Part shown: piece after piece, positions 1-8,722 of the stretch
How the letters are laid out: each line of letters begins with the position of its first letter
How positions within the stretch are numbered: the stretch's first letter is position 1
From: Paenibacillus sp. 453mf
Lineage (GTDB): Bacteria; Bacillota; Bacilli; Paenibacillales; Paenibacillaceae
Length of the DNA: 64,000 bases
Assembly (NCBI RefSeq): GCF_900116105.1
Contig: NZ_FPAC01000001.1
Location: 1,354,862 to 1,418,861, forward strand
Reading direction: 5' to 3'
Notes under the pieces: model-generated
What the model was told of the DNA's origin: nothing
Database searches by the model: none
Seen by the model: the letters and a program-made list of their open reading frames with translations, nothing else
Translations under genes and position numbers: made by a program

Positions 1-1
1 T

Positions 2-292
2 GCGGGTGTGTTCTACATGAATCCTGTGTATCTTGGTCAGCGGTTCAAAAAAACATATGGATTATATTTCAATGATTACTTGCTCCACCTTCGAATCCAG
101 GAGGCAAAGAAGCTGCTTAGACAGACAGACTTACGAATTTACGAAATTGCAGAACGCGTCGGTTACGGCAATTCGGATTATTTTGTCACTCAATTTGAGA
201 AGCTCATGCAGATGAGTCCTAGTGATTACCGCCAAGGTCTGCTGAAGGAAGGCAAGTCAGAGGAGAAACCACATGAAGCCAAGCCTGAATAA
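2..292 (+). CDS. YesN-type response regulator, C-terminal DNA-binding part (5' end outside window)
   Basis: The reading frame is open to the left window edge, so this is the 3' end of a longer gene. What is visible is an AraC-family double helix-turn-helix: the run YMNPVYLGQRFK, then RIQEAKKLLRQTD, then VGYGNSDYFVTQFEK and MSPSDYR, the standard end of the domain. The same layout closes the full-length regulator at 49932-51458. In YesN-type proteins this domain sits behind a receiver domain and activates transcription of the adjacent sugar transporter genes. It overlaps the following kinase gene by 20 nt, so the two are translationally coupled and are very likely cognate partners. The receiver domain itself is not in the window. 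Confidence 0.9.
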   Translation, partial: AGVFYMNPVYLGQRFKKTYGLYFNDYLLHLRIQEAKKLLRQTDLRIYEIAERVGYGNSDYFVTQFEKLMQMSPSDYRQGLLKEGKSEEKPHEAKPE

Positions 293-2015
293 TGTAAGGC
301 TGCGGGACAAGATGCTGCTTCTTTATTTTCTGGCGGTATTCCTGCCGATTCTTGCAACGAATATCATCTTCTATACCAGGGTGACGGATAACGTAAAGAA
401 CCAGAGAATTCAAGATATCAACCTGACACTAACCCAGATAAAAAATGAATTCACCCGGGAGCTTCAAGATACACTCGAAATTTCCTCCGAATTCTACACG
501 GATCACATGCTATACGAGATTATAGAAACATCATATCCCCATCCAGCCCAGTATATTACCGCATACGATTCTTACCTCAGGCGCATTTTGCATTCAGGAA
601 GTGCAGTCTATAACACTGTTGAAGGAATAACGGTATATTCAGACAACCCTACACTCTTGTATTCCGGAGGGATTAGCCTTATAGATGATGCTGTGAAAAA
701 AGAGCCCTGGTATGAACAGATCATGTCTGCAGAACAGACACAGCCGCTGATCATACGACATGGTGAGAATAACCAGCAGGGCAAGATGAGTGTTATTCGA
801 AAGATGGATTATTATTACTCACAAAATGAATATACCAAGCTGCTCAAAGTCGATGTCCGAATGTCTACAATTCGTCAGATTCTTGGCAATCGTCAGCTTC
901 AGGGGAATGTATATCTATTGAACGGCAGTGGGGAGATTGAGTATACGACGGATCCTCATGTCAATGTATCAAAGGGGGCTGTTTCCTATGCAGATATTGA
1001 GCTGCCGGATGAATATCTGGAGTTTCAGACGCCTTCATTTATGACGAATCATCTAAACAGCTGGACCATTGCAGCAGCAATCTCTAAAGATGTTGTTCTC
1101 TATGAAGTACGCCAATCCCGCAATTTTATCATTACCTTGACTTGCTTGAACTTCTTGCTGCCAACCATTGTGTTGATCTGGATCAGCCGTTCCATGAATG
1201 TTCGGCTCATTCGTATTCTGAAGCACATGAAGAGGGTCAAGAATCAGCATTATGACACCATTAACGATTCAGAAACGACCGATGAAATTGGTCAGCTTAC
1301 ATATGAGTTTAATCGGATGACGCTGCAGCTGAAGAGCTTAATTAATGATGTGTATGTGGCTGACATTCAGAAGAAAAATCTAGAGATTGAACGAAAGGAA
1401 GCTCAGCTTAACGCGCTGCAAAGTCAGATCAATCCGCATTTTCTGTTTAATACACTGGAAACGATTCGGATGCGCAGTCTCATGAAAGAAGAGGAAGAAA
1501 CCTCAAAGATTATACACAACCTGGCCAAAATCTTACGTAATTCTCTAGTGTGGAAGCGTGACATGGTCACCTTGAGGGAAGAAGTGGAATTCATTCATTG
1601 TTTCCTGGAGATCCAGCGGTATCGTTTTGGAGACAGGATTAACTACGAGGTAAAGATCCATCCGGAGGATAAAGACCGATTGATCCCCAAAATGTCGATT
1701 GTCACTTTTGTAGAAAATGCGGCCCTTCATGGAATAGAGCCTGTCAAGCATGGTGGCACCATCAAGGTCAATGTGCAAGTGATTGACGACTTGATGTATT
1801 GCACCATAATGGACAACGGAGCAGGAATGCCAACAGAGCAGGTAAACCGGATTAATGCTTATATGTCGAAGGATGAGGATATGGGCGAGCGGATCGGGAT
1901 ACAGAATGTCATTTATCGAATGAAGCTGTATTATGGGGCGAATTTCAAATTCACGATCGAGAGCGAGCCAGGCATAGGAACATATGTATCTATAATTATT
2001 CCAGTAGATCCGTAA
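273..2015 (+). CDS. YesM-type membrane sensor histidine kinase
   Basis: A 580-residue kinase that should phosphorylate the overlapping YesN regulator in response to an extracellular sugar. Layout: TM1 at about residues 14-34, an extracellular sensor of about 250 residues, TM2 at about 285-305, a HAMP linker, the LytS/YesM-type histidine box QINPHFLFNTLE with the phospho-acceptor at His389, and a C-terminal ATPase with an N box (ENAALHG) and a G box (DNGAGMP). This is the usual size for the family. It lies at the head of a xylan-oligosaccharide transport operon, so the ligand is inferred to be a xylo-oligosaccharide or aldouronate. A 143-nt gap with its own promoter signals separates it from the binding-protein gene. 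Confidence 0.93.
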   Translation: MKPSLNNVRLRDKMLLLYFLAVFLPILATNIIFYTRVTDNVKNQRIQDINLTLTQIKNEFTRELQDTLEISSEFYTDHMLYEIIETSYPHPAQYITAYDSYLRRILHSGSAVYNTVEGITVYSDNPTLLYSGGISLIDDAVKKEPWYEQIMSAEQTQPLIIRHGENNQQGKMSVIRKMDYYYSQNEYTKLLKVDVRMSTIRQILGNRQLQGNVYLLNGSGEIEYTTDPHVNVSKGAVSYADIELPDEYLEFQTPSFMTNHLNSWTIAAAISKDVVLYEVRQSRNFIITLTCLNFLLPTIVLIWISRSMNVRLIRILKHMKRVKNQHYDTINDSETTDEIGQLTYEFNRMTLQLKSLINDVYVADIQKKNLEIERKEAQLNALQSQINPHFLFNTLETIRMRSLMKEEEETSKIIHNLAKILRNSLVWKRDMVTLREEVEFIHCFLEIQRYRFGDRINYEVKIHPEDKDRLIPKMSIVTFVENAALHGIEPVKHGGTIKVNVQVIDDLMYCTIMDNGAGMPTEQVNRINAYMSKDEDMGERIGIQNVIYRMKLYYGANFKFTIESEPGIGTYVSIIIPVDP

Positions 2016-2102
2016 GGGATAGGATTTAAGTAAATTGAAAACAGTATGATTTCCTAAGTACTCACTATAGATTGCCTAGTAAAAGAGAAATTCTTTCTAA
2101 AT

Positions 2103-2121
2103 TATAATGAAAGTGCTTACA
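2103..2121 (+). promoter_or_regulatory. -10 box overlapping a CcpA (cre) site upstream of binding lipoprotein
   Basis: A perfect TATAAT (2103-2108) runs directly into ATGAAAGTGCTTACA (2107-2121), which matches the cre consensus WTGNAANCGNWNNCW at all but one defined position. No good -35 hexamer sits 17 bp upstream, as expected for a promoter that needs an activator such as YesN. The overlap suggests CcpA blocks RNA polymerase when glucose is present. Operon 2 has the same arrangement at 54907-54939, which strengthens the call. Confidence 0.55.
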
Positions 2122-2158
2122 AATTCATCGAGCTTTTCGAAAGGGGAAGGTCAGAATC

Positions 2159-3835
2159 GTGAAAAAGAAATTATGGATGAATTGTCTTACCCTGCTTCTC
2201 TCGGTCTCTATCGTTAGTGCTTGCAGCAGTGGGTCCAGCGGTACCAGCGAGCCCGGATCAACAGCAGGCAGTGAGGAAACAGGACAGGAAGAAAAGGTTA
2301 CCTTCAGTTATTTCAATGCAGCAGCCGGTAAAGACAAAAATACGAATGAGACAACGATCGGCAAAATATTCGAGGAACAAACCGGTGTCAATTTCAAGAT
2401 GGAGCATCTGGTCGGGGATGAGAACACGAAAATAGGAACCTTTATCGCGAGTAATGAGTACCCGGATGTTCTTGTTCCAGGTGCATCAATTGACAAACTG
2501 CTGGATGCAGGTGCATTTATTCCGCTGAATGACCTCATTGATGAATACGGCCCTAACATCAAGCGTGTCTATGAGCCGTACTACAACTTGATGAAAGCAG
2601 AAGATGGCAATATTTATTTCCTGCCGCTTAGTGCTGTGGTTGGTGATTACATATCTGCGCCAAACATTGAACAAGGTGCCTTCTGGATTCAGCGCCGAGT
2701 GCTCAAGGAAGCCGGGTATCCAGATATCAAGACATTTGATGACTATTTGGCCTTAATCAGAGATTATGTGAGCAAGCATCCAGAGGAAGATCTGACAGGC
2801 TACCTGTCACTAACGACACAAGATAAGTTCTTTGCCTTTACCAATGCACCGATGCATCTCGCGGGATATCCGAATGACGGCGGAGTCATTATCGACATGG
2901 AAACGCATCAAGCCAATGACTATGCGGATGATGATATTACCAAGCGATACCTGCAAGAGCTTAACAAGCTGAACAGCGAAGGGTTGTTTGATAAATCCTC
3001 ATTTGTAGACAACTATGATCAGTATCTGGCGAAGCTTGCCTCGGGCAAAGTCCTTGGATTCTTCGATTACCGCTGGCAGGCAGGGCAAGCGATGAACAAT
3101 TTGCGTGAAGCGGGCAATGATGATCTTGAATACATGGCACTGCCGATCGTTTATGCCGAGAGTATTAAGGACCAGTATTTGGATCCGCCTTCCTTTGTCA
3201 ATAACCGCGGTGTCGGAATATCTGTCAGTGCGAAGGATCCAGTTCGTATTATTAAATATTTTAATAACCTGCTGACCGACGAGAACCAAGTGTTGTCTAA
3301 CTGGGGGATTGAAGGCGAGACCTACTCCATTGATGAGAATGGACGCTTCTATCGGACAGAAGAGCAGATTGAGAAGACAAACGCGGATGCATTCCGTGAA
3401 TCATACGGGTTCAAATATTTTGAATATAGCTGGCCGCGCTACGGTAATGGTTCTTCCTTGCCGGATGGTAACTCCGTAGGAGCAGGCCGTCAGCCGGAAG
3501 TTGCACAGATGTCTTACAGTGAGGGAGATAAGAAGCTGCTGGAGGAATACGACATTGCATCCTTCTCCCAATTGTTTGCAGACCCAGATAATCGTCCTTG
3601 GTATCCAGCGTGGAGCATTCAGATCGAGCAAGGCTCTCCTTCTCAGATCTTCACTCAGAAGAAGTCCGATCTGCAGAGAAAGTACTTCCCTCAGCTCGTG
3701 CTTGCGAATCCTTCAGACTTTGAATCCCTGTGGGGAGAATATATCACCGAGTTTAACAAGCTCGGTGCAGCAGATTATGAGCAGCTGATCACGGAAGAGG
3801 TAGCGAAGAAAATTGCGGTTGTAGAAGGTCAATAA
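2159..3835 (+). CDS. Extracellular sugar-binding lipoprotein (LplA/YtcQ family)
   Basis: A 558-residue solute-binding lipoprotein of a CUT1-type ABC importer, anchored on the outer face of the membrane. It has a lysine-rich signal peptide and lipobox VSAC with lipidated Cys22. The large size and WTEGPHL-free, tryptophan-rich C-terminus (PWYPAWSIQ) are typical of the LplA/YtcQ family, much longer than ordinary sugar-binding proteins. It starts with GTG at 2159 behind AAAGGGGAAGG. It is followed by two permease genes but no ATPase gene; such Firmicute systems usually borrow a shared MsmX-type ATPase. With the downstream GH10 enzyme, the substrate is inferred to be xylo-oligosaccharides or aldouronates. 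The paralogue at 54970-56643 is collinear. Confidence 0.9.
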   Translation: MKKKLWMNCLTLLLSVSIVSACSSGSSGTSEPGSTAGSEETGQEEKVTFSYFNAAAGKDKNTNETTIGKIFEEQTGVNFKMEHLVGDENTKIGTFIASNEYPDVLVPGASIDKLLDAGAFIPLNDLIDEYGPNIKRVYEPYYNLMKAEDGNIYFLPLSAVVGDYISAPNIEQGAFWIQRRVLKEAGYPDIKTFDDYLALIRDYVSKHPEEDLTGYLSLTTQDKFFAFTNAPMHLAGYPNDGGVIIDMETHQANDYADDDITKRYLQELNKLNSEGLFDKSSFVDNYDQYLAKLASGKVLGFFDYRWQAGQAMNNLREAGNDDLEYMALPIVYAESIKDQYLDPPSFVNNRGVGISVSAKDPVRIIKYFNNLLTDENQVLSNWGIEGETYSIDENGRFYRTEEQIEKTNADAFRESYGFKYFEYSWPRYGNGSSLPDGNSVGAGRQPEVAQMSYSEGDKKLLEEYDIASFSQLFADPDNRPWYPAWSIQIEQGSPSQIFTQKKSDLQRKYFPQLVLANPSDFESLWGEYITEFNKLGAADYEQLITEEVAKKIAVVEGQ

Positions 3836-3848
3836 TCAAGGAAAGGCG

Positions 3849-3883
3849 GGCCGGGTTCTCTTGATACGTCTTGGAACCCGGCC
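3849..3883 (+). terminator. GC-rich hairpin between binding protein and permease genes
   Basis: GGCCGGGTTC and GAACCCGGCC form a perfect 10-bp stem with a 15-nt loop just after the binding-protein stop codon. Only a weak T tract follows, so it probably acts as an attenuator or RNA-stabilising hairpin rather than a full terminator, allowing more binding protein than permease to be made. Confidence 0.6.
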
Positions 3884-3966
3884 TTACATTGTCTTCGGAT
3901 CAGGATTTGCATAATTCGATGTGATCATTACATACCCTCACGGTGAAGAGGAAAGGAGCAGGGACC

Positions 3967-4947
3967 ATGGAAAATGCCATCACTCCGTCGTTAGATAAAA
4001 AAACACGGCGCAAGCAGAGGGCAAGAAGAATGACTCCAGGCACATTTATGAGAAAGCTTGGACAGCAGAAAACACTCGTATTCATGTCGGTACCGTTCTT
4101 GATATGGCTCATTATCTTTAAATATCTGCCACTATGGGGCTGGAGCATTGCATTTCAGGACTTTAAACCGGCAAAAAAGATCCTAGATCAGGAATGGGTT
4201 GGCTTCCAGCACTTTGCCTTTTTGTTTCAGGATGAACATTTTCTAAGAGTTATGCGCAATACGCTTGCCATGAGTTTCATCAATCTGGTGCTCGGATTTG
4301 TAACAGCAATTACACTGGCCATTCTGCTGAATGAGCTTCGTAATGTGGTATTCAAGCGTTTTGTCCAAACGGTCAGTTATTTACCTCACTTTATATCTTG
4401 GGTGGTAGCTGCGAGTATTATCTCGACTGCATTATCCGCAGAAGGCGGTATTGTGAATGAACTCCTGATGTGGACGGGTCTAATTAATGAACCGATCTTA
4501 TGGCTCGGCAAAGGTGAATACTTCTGGGGAATTCTAGGAGCTTCGGAGGTATGGAAAAATGTCGGCTGGAACACGATTATATATCTTGCTGCGATGACCA
4601 TGATTGACCCTGCCCAGTATGAGGCGGCAGAAATTGATGGAGCAGGGCGGTTGCAGCGGATTTGGCATATAACACTACCGGGACTTAAGCCGGTCGTTAT
4701 CATCTTGCTTATTATGAATATCGGTAATTTGCTGGAATCCGGATTCGAGCCGCAATATCTGCTTGGAAATGGAATGAATGTGGATTACTCAGAGAATCTG
4801 GATATTTTTGTACTGAAGTATGGGATTCAGATGGGGAATTTCTCTTTATCCATTGCTGCTGGAATGTTCAAGACGATCGTCAGCTTTATTCTATTGTTCT
4901 CGGCGAATTCCATTGCGAAAAGAATGGGTGAAGATCGACTGTTCTAG
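3967..4947 (+). CDS. ABC sugar transporter permease (LplB/YteP family)
   Basis: A 326-residue inner-membrane permease with six predicted transmembrane helices. The ATG at 3967 is preferred over the upstream GTG at 3943 because GGAAAGGAG lies a proper distance before it. After a basic cytoplasmic N-terminus come the family hallmarks: YLPLWGWSIAFQDFKPA, and the EAA loop EAAEIDGAGRLQRIWHITLP that docks the ATPase. It pairs with the next gene to make the channel for the substrate delivered by the upstream lipoprotein. It is closely collinear with the operon 2 permease at 56726-57691. Confidence 0.92.
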   Translation: MENAITPSLDKKTRRKQRARRMTPGTFMRKLGQQKTLVFMSVPFLIWLIIFKYLPLWGWSIAFQDFKPAKKILDQEWVGFQHFAFLFQDEHFLRVMRNTLAMSFINLVLGFVTAITLAILLNELRNVVFKRFVQTVSYLPHFISWVVAASIISTALSAEGGIVNELLMWTGLINEPILWLGKGEYFWGILGASEVWKNVGWNTIIYLAAMTMIDPAQYEAAEIDGAGRLQRIWHITLPGLKPVVIILLIMNIGNLLESGFEPQYLLGNGMNVDYSENLDIFVLKYGIQMGNFSLSIAAGMFKTIVSFILLFSANSIAKRMGEDRLF

Positions 4948-4978
4948 ATCGTTCAATCTATATAAGGAGGATTATTGT

Positions 4979-5914
4979 ATGGCTAAGTCAATGAACGTAT
5001 CCAAAACCCATGCCCGGTTCAAATCGCCTTCAGATCGGATATTCGATACACTGAATATATTGTTCATGCTGCTGATTATGGTTGTAACCCTATATCCATT
5101 TCTAAATACGCTGGCGGTATCGTTCAATAATGCTACAGATTCGGTAAAGGGCGGGATTTATTTATGGCCGAGAGTATTCACATGGGAGAACTACAAATAT
5201 GTGTTTAACGAAGCGACCATATTTCATGCAACCTTAATCTCCGTACTTCGTACTGTGGTTGGCACTGTAACTTCGGTATTCTGCTGCGCAATGGTTGCCT
5301 ATACGATCAGCCGCCCGGAATATGTACTTCGTAAATTCATTTCGATCGCATTCATTCTCACCATGTATTTCAGCGGGGGACTGATTCCGAACTTCCTCCT
5401 GATCCGAGAGCTGGATATGCTTGGAACCTTCTGGGTATATATCATCCCAGGACTAATCGGAGTATTTAATGTCATTGTAATCCGTTCTTTTATCGAAGGG
5501 CTTCCCGAAGGAATATTGGAATCTGCGAGAATTGACGGAGCAGGGGAGTTCACGACTTTCATGAAGATCGTATTGCCGCTGTGTGTACCCGTACTTGCCA
5601 CCGTGTCTCTGTTCACTGCGGTAGCACAGTGGAATTCATGGTTTGATGTATTCTTATATAACTCGTCTAACACTGAGCTAAGCACACTACAATATGAACT
5701 CATGAAGATATTGCAGAACTCGAATACTTCAATGAACTCCGGGCAGGATTATGCCAGCCAATTCTCGAATTCAGAGGCAGGAGCAAATCAAGTTACACCT
5801 ACTTCCATCCGGGCTACGATGACCATCGTAGCAAGTGTACCTATTATACTTGTCTACCCTTTCCTTCAAAAGTATTTTGTAAAAGGGATGACCCTTGGTG
5901 GAGTAAAAGGATGA
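4979..5914 (+). CDS. ABC sugar transporter permease (YtcP family)
   Basis: A 311-residue second permease subunit with six predicted helices. The ATG at 4979 has an AAGGAGG eight bases upstream; the frame is open further left into the previous gene but those codons lack a ribosome binding site. The EAA loop (ESARIDGAGEFTTFMKIVLP) and the ending YPFLQKYFVKGMTLGGVKG are the standard YtcP features. The gene lies 31 nt after the LplB-type gene and shortly before the xylanase, so all are read as one operon. Confidence 0.92.
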   Translation: MAKSMNVSKTHARFKSPSDRIFDTLNILFMLLIMVVTLYPFLNTLAVSFNNATDSVKGGIYLWPRVFTWENYKYVFNEATIFHATLISVLRTVVGTVTSVFCCAMVAYTISRPEYVLRKFISIAFILTMYFSGGLIPNFLLIRELDMLGTFWVYIIPGLIGVFNVIVIRSFIEGLPEGILESARIDGAGEFTTFMKIVLPLCVPVLATVSLFTAVAQWNSWFDVFLYNSSNTELSTLQYELMKILQNSNTSMNSGQDYASQFSNSEAGANQVTPTSIRATMTIVASVPIILVYPFLQKYFVKGMTLGGVKG

Positions 5915-5969
5915 TATACTCAGTATATGTGCAATGAAAACGCTTAACCAAACAGGAGGAATGAAGGCG

Positions 5970-6986
5970 ATGAACCCTAATGATATCACAAGCACACCAT
6001 CCTTAAAGGAAGCATTCTCTGAGCATTTCTTGATCGGCGCAGCCGTTAATCCCAGAACAATTATTCATCAGAAGGAGCTGCTTGCTCATCACTACAACAG
6101 TTTGACAGCGGAAAATGAAATGAAATTTGAAAGTGTCCATCCATCAGAGGATACCTATACCTTTGAGGCGGCGGATCAAATTGTGAGTTACGCTCGGGAG
6201 CATCGGATGAAGCTTCGGGGACATACACTTGTATGGCATAACCAAACGACCGATTGGCTATTTGAGGATAACCGTGGAGGATTATGCAGCAAAGAATTGC
6301 TCTATAGCAGATTACAATCTCACATTGATACCGTAGTCAAGCGATATAAAAATGATATCTATGCTTGGGATGTTGTTAACGAGGCGATATCTGATCATGA
6401 AGATGAATGGCTCCGGCCATCCAAGTGGCTGACGATTGCTGGAGCCGAATTCATAGCCAAGGCCTTCGAGTTCGCTCATGCGGCCGATCCCGATGCACTC
6501 TTGTTCTATAACGATTACAATGAGTCCAATCCGGTTAAACGTGACAAGATTTATAAGCTGGTCAGAACCTTGCTCGATCAAGGAGCTCCAATTCATGGTG
6601 TAGGACTGCAGGCACACTGGAATTTATACGATCCGTCGTTGAAGGAAATTCGTGAGGCGATTGAGAAATATGCAAGTCTTGGTGTTCAATTACAGCTGAC
6701 CGAGCTGGATGTATCCATGTTCAAATTCGATGATCGAAGAACGGATCTCTTAGCGCCGACGGAGGAAATGCTTGAGCTGCAGGCACAGCGCTATGAATCG
6801 ATATTTGGGCTGCTGCGAGAGTACAAGGATGTAATCAGCTCGGTTACGTTCTGGGGAGCAGCAGATGATTACACTTGGCTGAATGATTTTCCGGTGAGAG
6901 GGCGTAAGAACTGGCCCTTCCTGTTCGATGAGCAGCATCAGCCAAAGCCGGCATATTACAGTGTAATGAATAGATCATTAACGTGA
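5970..6986 (+). CDS. Intracellular endo-1,4-beta-xylanase, GH10
   Basis: Cleaves beta-1,4-xylosidic bonds in imported xylo-oligosaccharides or aldouronates. From the ATG at 5970 (AGGAGG nine bases upstream; earlier in-frame ATGs at 5934 and 5961 lie before or on the ribosome binding site) it has 338 residues. The GH10 acid/base is Glu138 in WDVVNEA and the nucleophile is Glu245 in TELDVSM; the substrate-binding WHNQ and WGAADDYTWL motifs are present. There is no signal peptide or carbohydrate-binding module, so it works in the cytoplasm, like XynA2-type enzymes of paenibacilli. It is the last gene of operon 1, directly behind the transporter. Confidence 0.95.
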   Translation: MNPNDITSTPSLKEAFSEHFLIGAAVNPRTIIHQKELLAHHYNSLTAENEMKFESVHPSEDTYTFEAADQIVSYAREHRMKLRGHTLVWHNQTTDWLFEDNRGGLCSKELLYSRLQSHIDTVVKRYKNDIYAWDVVNEAISDHEDEWLRPSKWLTIAGAEFIAKAFEFAHAADPDALLFYNDYNESNPVKRDKIYKLVRTLLDQGAPIHGVGLQAHWNLYDPSLKEIREAIEKYASLGVQLQLTELDVSMFKFDDRRTDLLAPTEEMLELQAQRYESIFGLLREYKDVISSVTFWGAADDYTWLNDFPVRGRKNWPFLFDEQHQPKPAYYSVMNRSLT

Positions 6987-7038
6987 AAATATGGTATTAT
7001 TGCAGTGAATGAACAACATTGACTGTGGAGCTGACAGA

Positions 7039-7230
7039 ATGCGTAACAATAAATGGAACAAATATGTAGGTATCGGCTTTGTACTGGTGGGCCTGCTCGT
7101 CATGACGTTAACAGGGAGAGATCAATTTATTGGGGTTGTACCTATGCTAATTGGTCTTGTATTTGTAGGGATTTATGCAGCAAGGACCTTTAAAGAAGTG
7201 CGGAAAACGATGAACAACCATGACGAGTAA
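7039..7230 (+). CDS. Small membrane protein, unknown function
   Basis: A 63-residue protein with two hydrophobic segments (about residues 9-24 and 30-46) and charged ends, ending in KEVRKTMNNHDE. The ATG at 7039 is favoured because TGGAG sits nine bases before it; the longer reading from 7009 adds ten residues with no ribosome binding site. It resembles no family I can name. It is 52 nt behind the xylanase and followed by a strong terminator, so it could be the last cistron of that transcript, though a separate promoter cannot be excluded. Confidence 0.6.
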   Translation: MRNNKWNKYVGIGFVLVGLLVMTLTGRDQFIGVVPMLIGLVFVGIYAARTFKEVRKTMNNHDE

Positions 7231-7245
7231 GCATGTAGGATGTGC

Positions 7246-7289
7246 AAGGAACTCTTCCTGAGAATATCAGATAGAGTTCCTTTTTTTAT
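7246..7289 (+). terminator. Intrinsic terminator
   Basis: AAGGAACTCT (7246-7255) and AGAGTTCCTT (7273-7282) form a perfect 10-bp stem followed by a run of seven Ts. It ends operon 1 and, read from the other strand, may also serve the convergent RodA-like gene. Confidence 0.9.
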
Positions 7290-7292
7290 TAC

Positions 7293-8483
7293 TTATAATG
7301 AGCGTTCCTTCTGCTCCATGAGATAAGAAGAGTGAGGATTCATAAATAGATCCTCAGGTTCTTCATCGTATAGCCGAATGCTCAATACTACACCCATGCA
7401 GGCCATATTAATAAGCAATGAAGATCCTCCGAAGCTGAGAAAAGGCAGAGTAATTCCTGTCAGCGGCATCAAACCGATAAACATCCCAATATTCTCAAAT
7501 ATTTGATAGAGCAGCATGGATACGATTCCCACAATGATAATCGGACCTTCCGTGCGTTTACACTCCAGCGCAATAGTAATGAGTCTGTGAACGATAATGA
7601 AGTACAGAAATAAAATAACCGATACACCAATAAATCCAAACTCCTCTGCGGCTACTACGATAATGGAGTCGGAATAGGTGTAGGGGACAAAGCCTGACTG
7701 AATGTATGCACCTTGAAGGAAGCCCTTGCCAAATAGTCCGCCTGAGGCAATAGCCAGCTTAGCATTGTTGGTATGGTAGGTGGCATCCTTGCTCGCTTCA
7801 TCGGGAAGGAGCCAAGCATCAAAGCGATCCAGCCAATGCTCTTTGTCTATATTCGTCAAGAAGCTGGTAATTTCATCATGAAAACCGATATACGATTTGA
7901 TTCCTCCATACACGAGCAAGGCGATGAGCAGCATAATCAATAGGGTATGCATATTTTTCATATTGCCTATCCATAGAATACCCAGCAGAATAACAACATA
8001 GCAGAGCGCGTTTCCCATATCATTCTGCACCATAACGAATGCGAAGGGAACAAAGGTGAGGAGAGAAATCGGAACAACGTCTTTCCAGAATAAGAGCTCA
8101 CGCTGCTTGGCTGCAACAATCGCGGCAAGACTAAGAATCAATATAAATTTAAATATTTCTGCCGGCTGTACACTGACAGGGCCTAAGTTGATCCAGCCTT
8201 TGGCACCATTAATGACATCTCCGTAAAAAGCGATATAGAGAAGGAGCAATAAGCCTGCGGCAAACAGAATCCAATGATATTTAATGAACAGCCTGTAATT
8301 AACAAACGCCGTCCCAAAGAGTACGACAAAACCAAGGATATAATAGAGCAGCATTGTCTTGTCAGAGCCGGCCATGATCGGATCAGACTGAATGCCGCTG
8401 TGAATGAGAAGAATGCTTGTGACCATAAAAAAGCATAAAATGATAACAATCGTCCAGTCTATTTTCTTGAGATGGGATAGCAT
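7293..8483 (-). CDS. rodA: RodA/FtsW/SpoVE-type peptidoglycan polymerase
   Basis: A 396-residue integral membrane SEDS protein with about ten helices that polymerises lipid II glycan strands together with a class B penicillin-binding protein. SEDS hallmarks are visible: GAKGWINLG followed by QPAEIFKF, the SGGLFGKGF loop, VPYTYSDSI with the acidic catalytic-site residue, EEFGFIG, and the C-terminal PLTGITLPFLSFGGSS. The ATG is preceded by AGGAGT. The sequence reads closest to RodA-type members, but SpoVE or FtsW-like paralogues cannot be separated from sequence inspection alone. It stands alone, without a penicillin-binding protein neighbour. Confidence 0.85.
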   Translation of the reverse strand: MLSHLKKIDWTIVIILCFFMVTSILLIHSGIQSDPIMAGSDKTMLLYYILGFVVLFGTAFVNYRLFIKYHWILFAAGLLLLLYIAFYGDVINGAKGWINLGPVSVQPAEIFKFILILSLAAIVAAKQRELLFWKDVVPISLLTFVPFAFVMVQNDMGNALCYVVILLGILWIGNMKNMHTLLIMLLIALLVYGGIKSYIGFHDEITSFLTNIDKEHWLDRFDAWLLPDEASKDATYHTNNAKLAIASGGLFGKGFLQGAYIQSGFVPYTYSDSIIVVAAEEFGFIGVSVILFLYFIIVHRLITIALECKRTEGPIIIVGIVSMLLYQIFENIGMFIGLMPLTGITLPFLSFGGSSLLINMACMGVVLSIRLYDEEPEDLFMNPHSSYLMEQKERSL

Positions 8484-8722
8484 TGTTTACTCCTCTCTAT
8501 TTGTTATCTCTTCTATTAAATTATAGTGCAGACATCTAATCTTTACCAATTGCTAGAGTGCTTGCATCCAACCTTACTTACCTATATGAATCAGACAGGT
8601 CAGGATATTATAGTGGGAATTAGAATTATATAGAATAAAATTAGAAACTTTTTCCGTTACAGAGCGTCTAATACTATGAATTTTAGAGGAGAATAGAAAA
8701 ATAGAACAGAAGGAGTCAAAGA

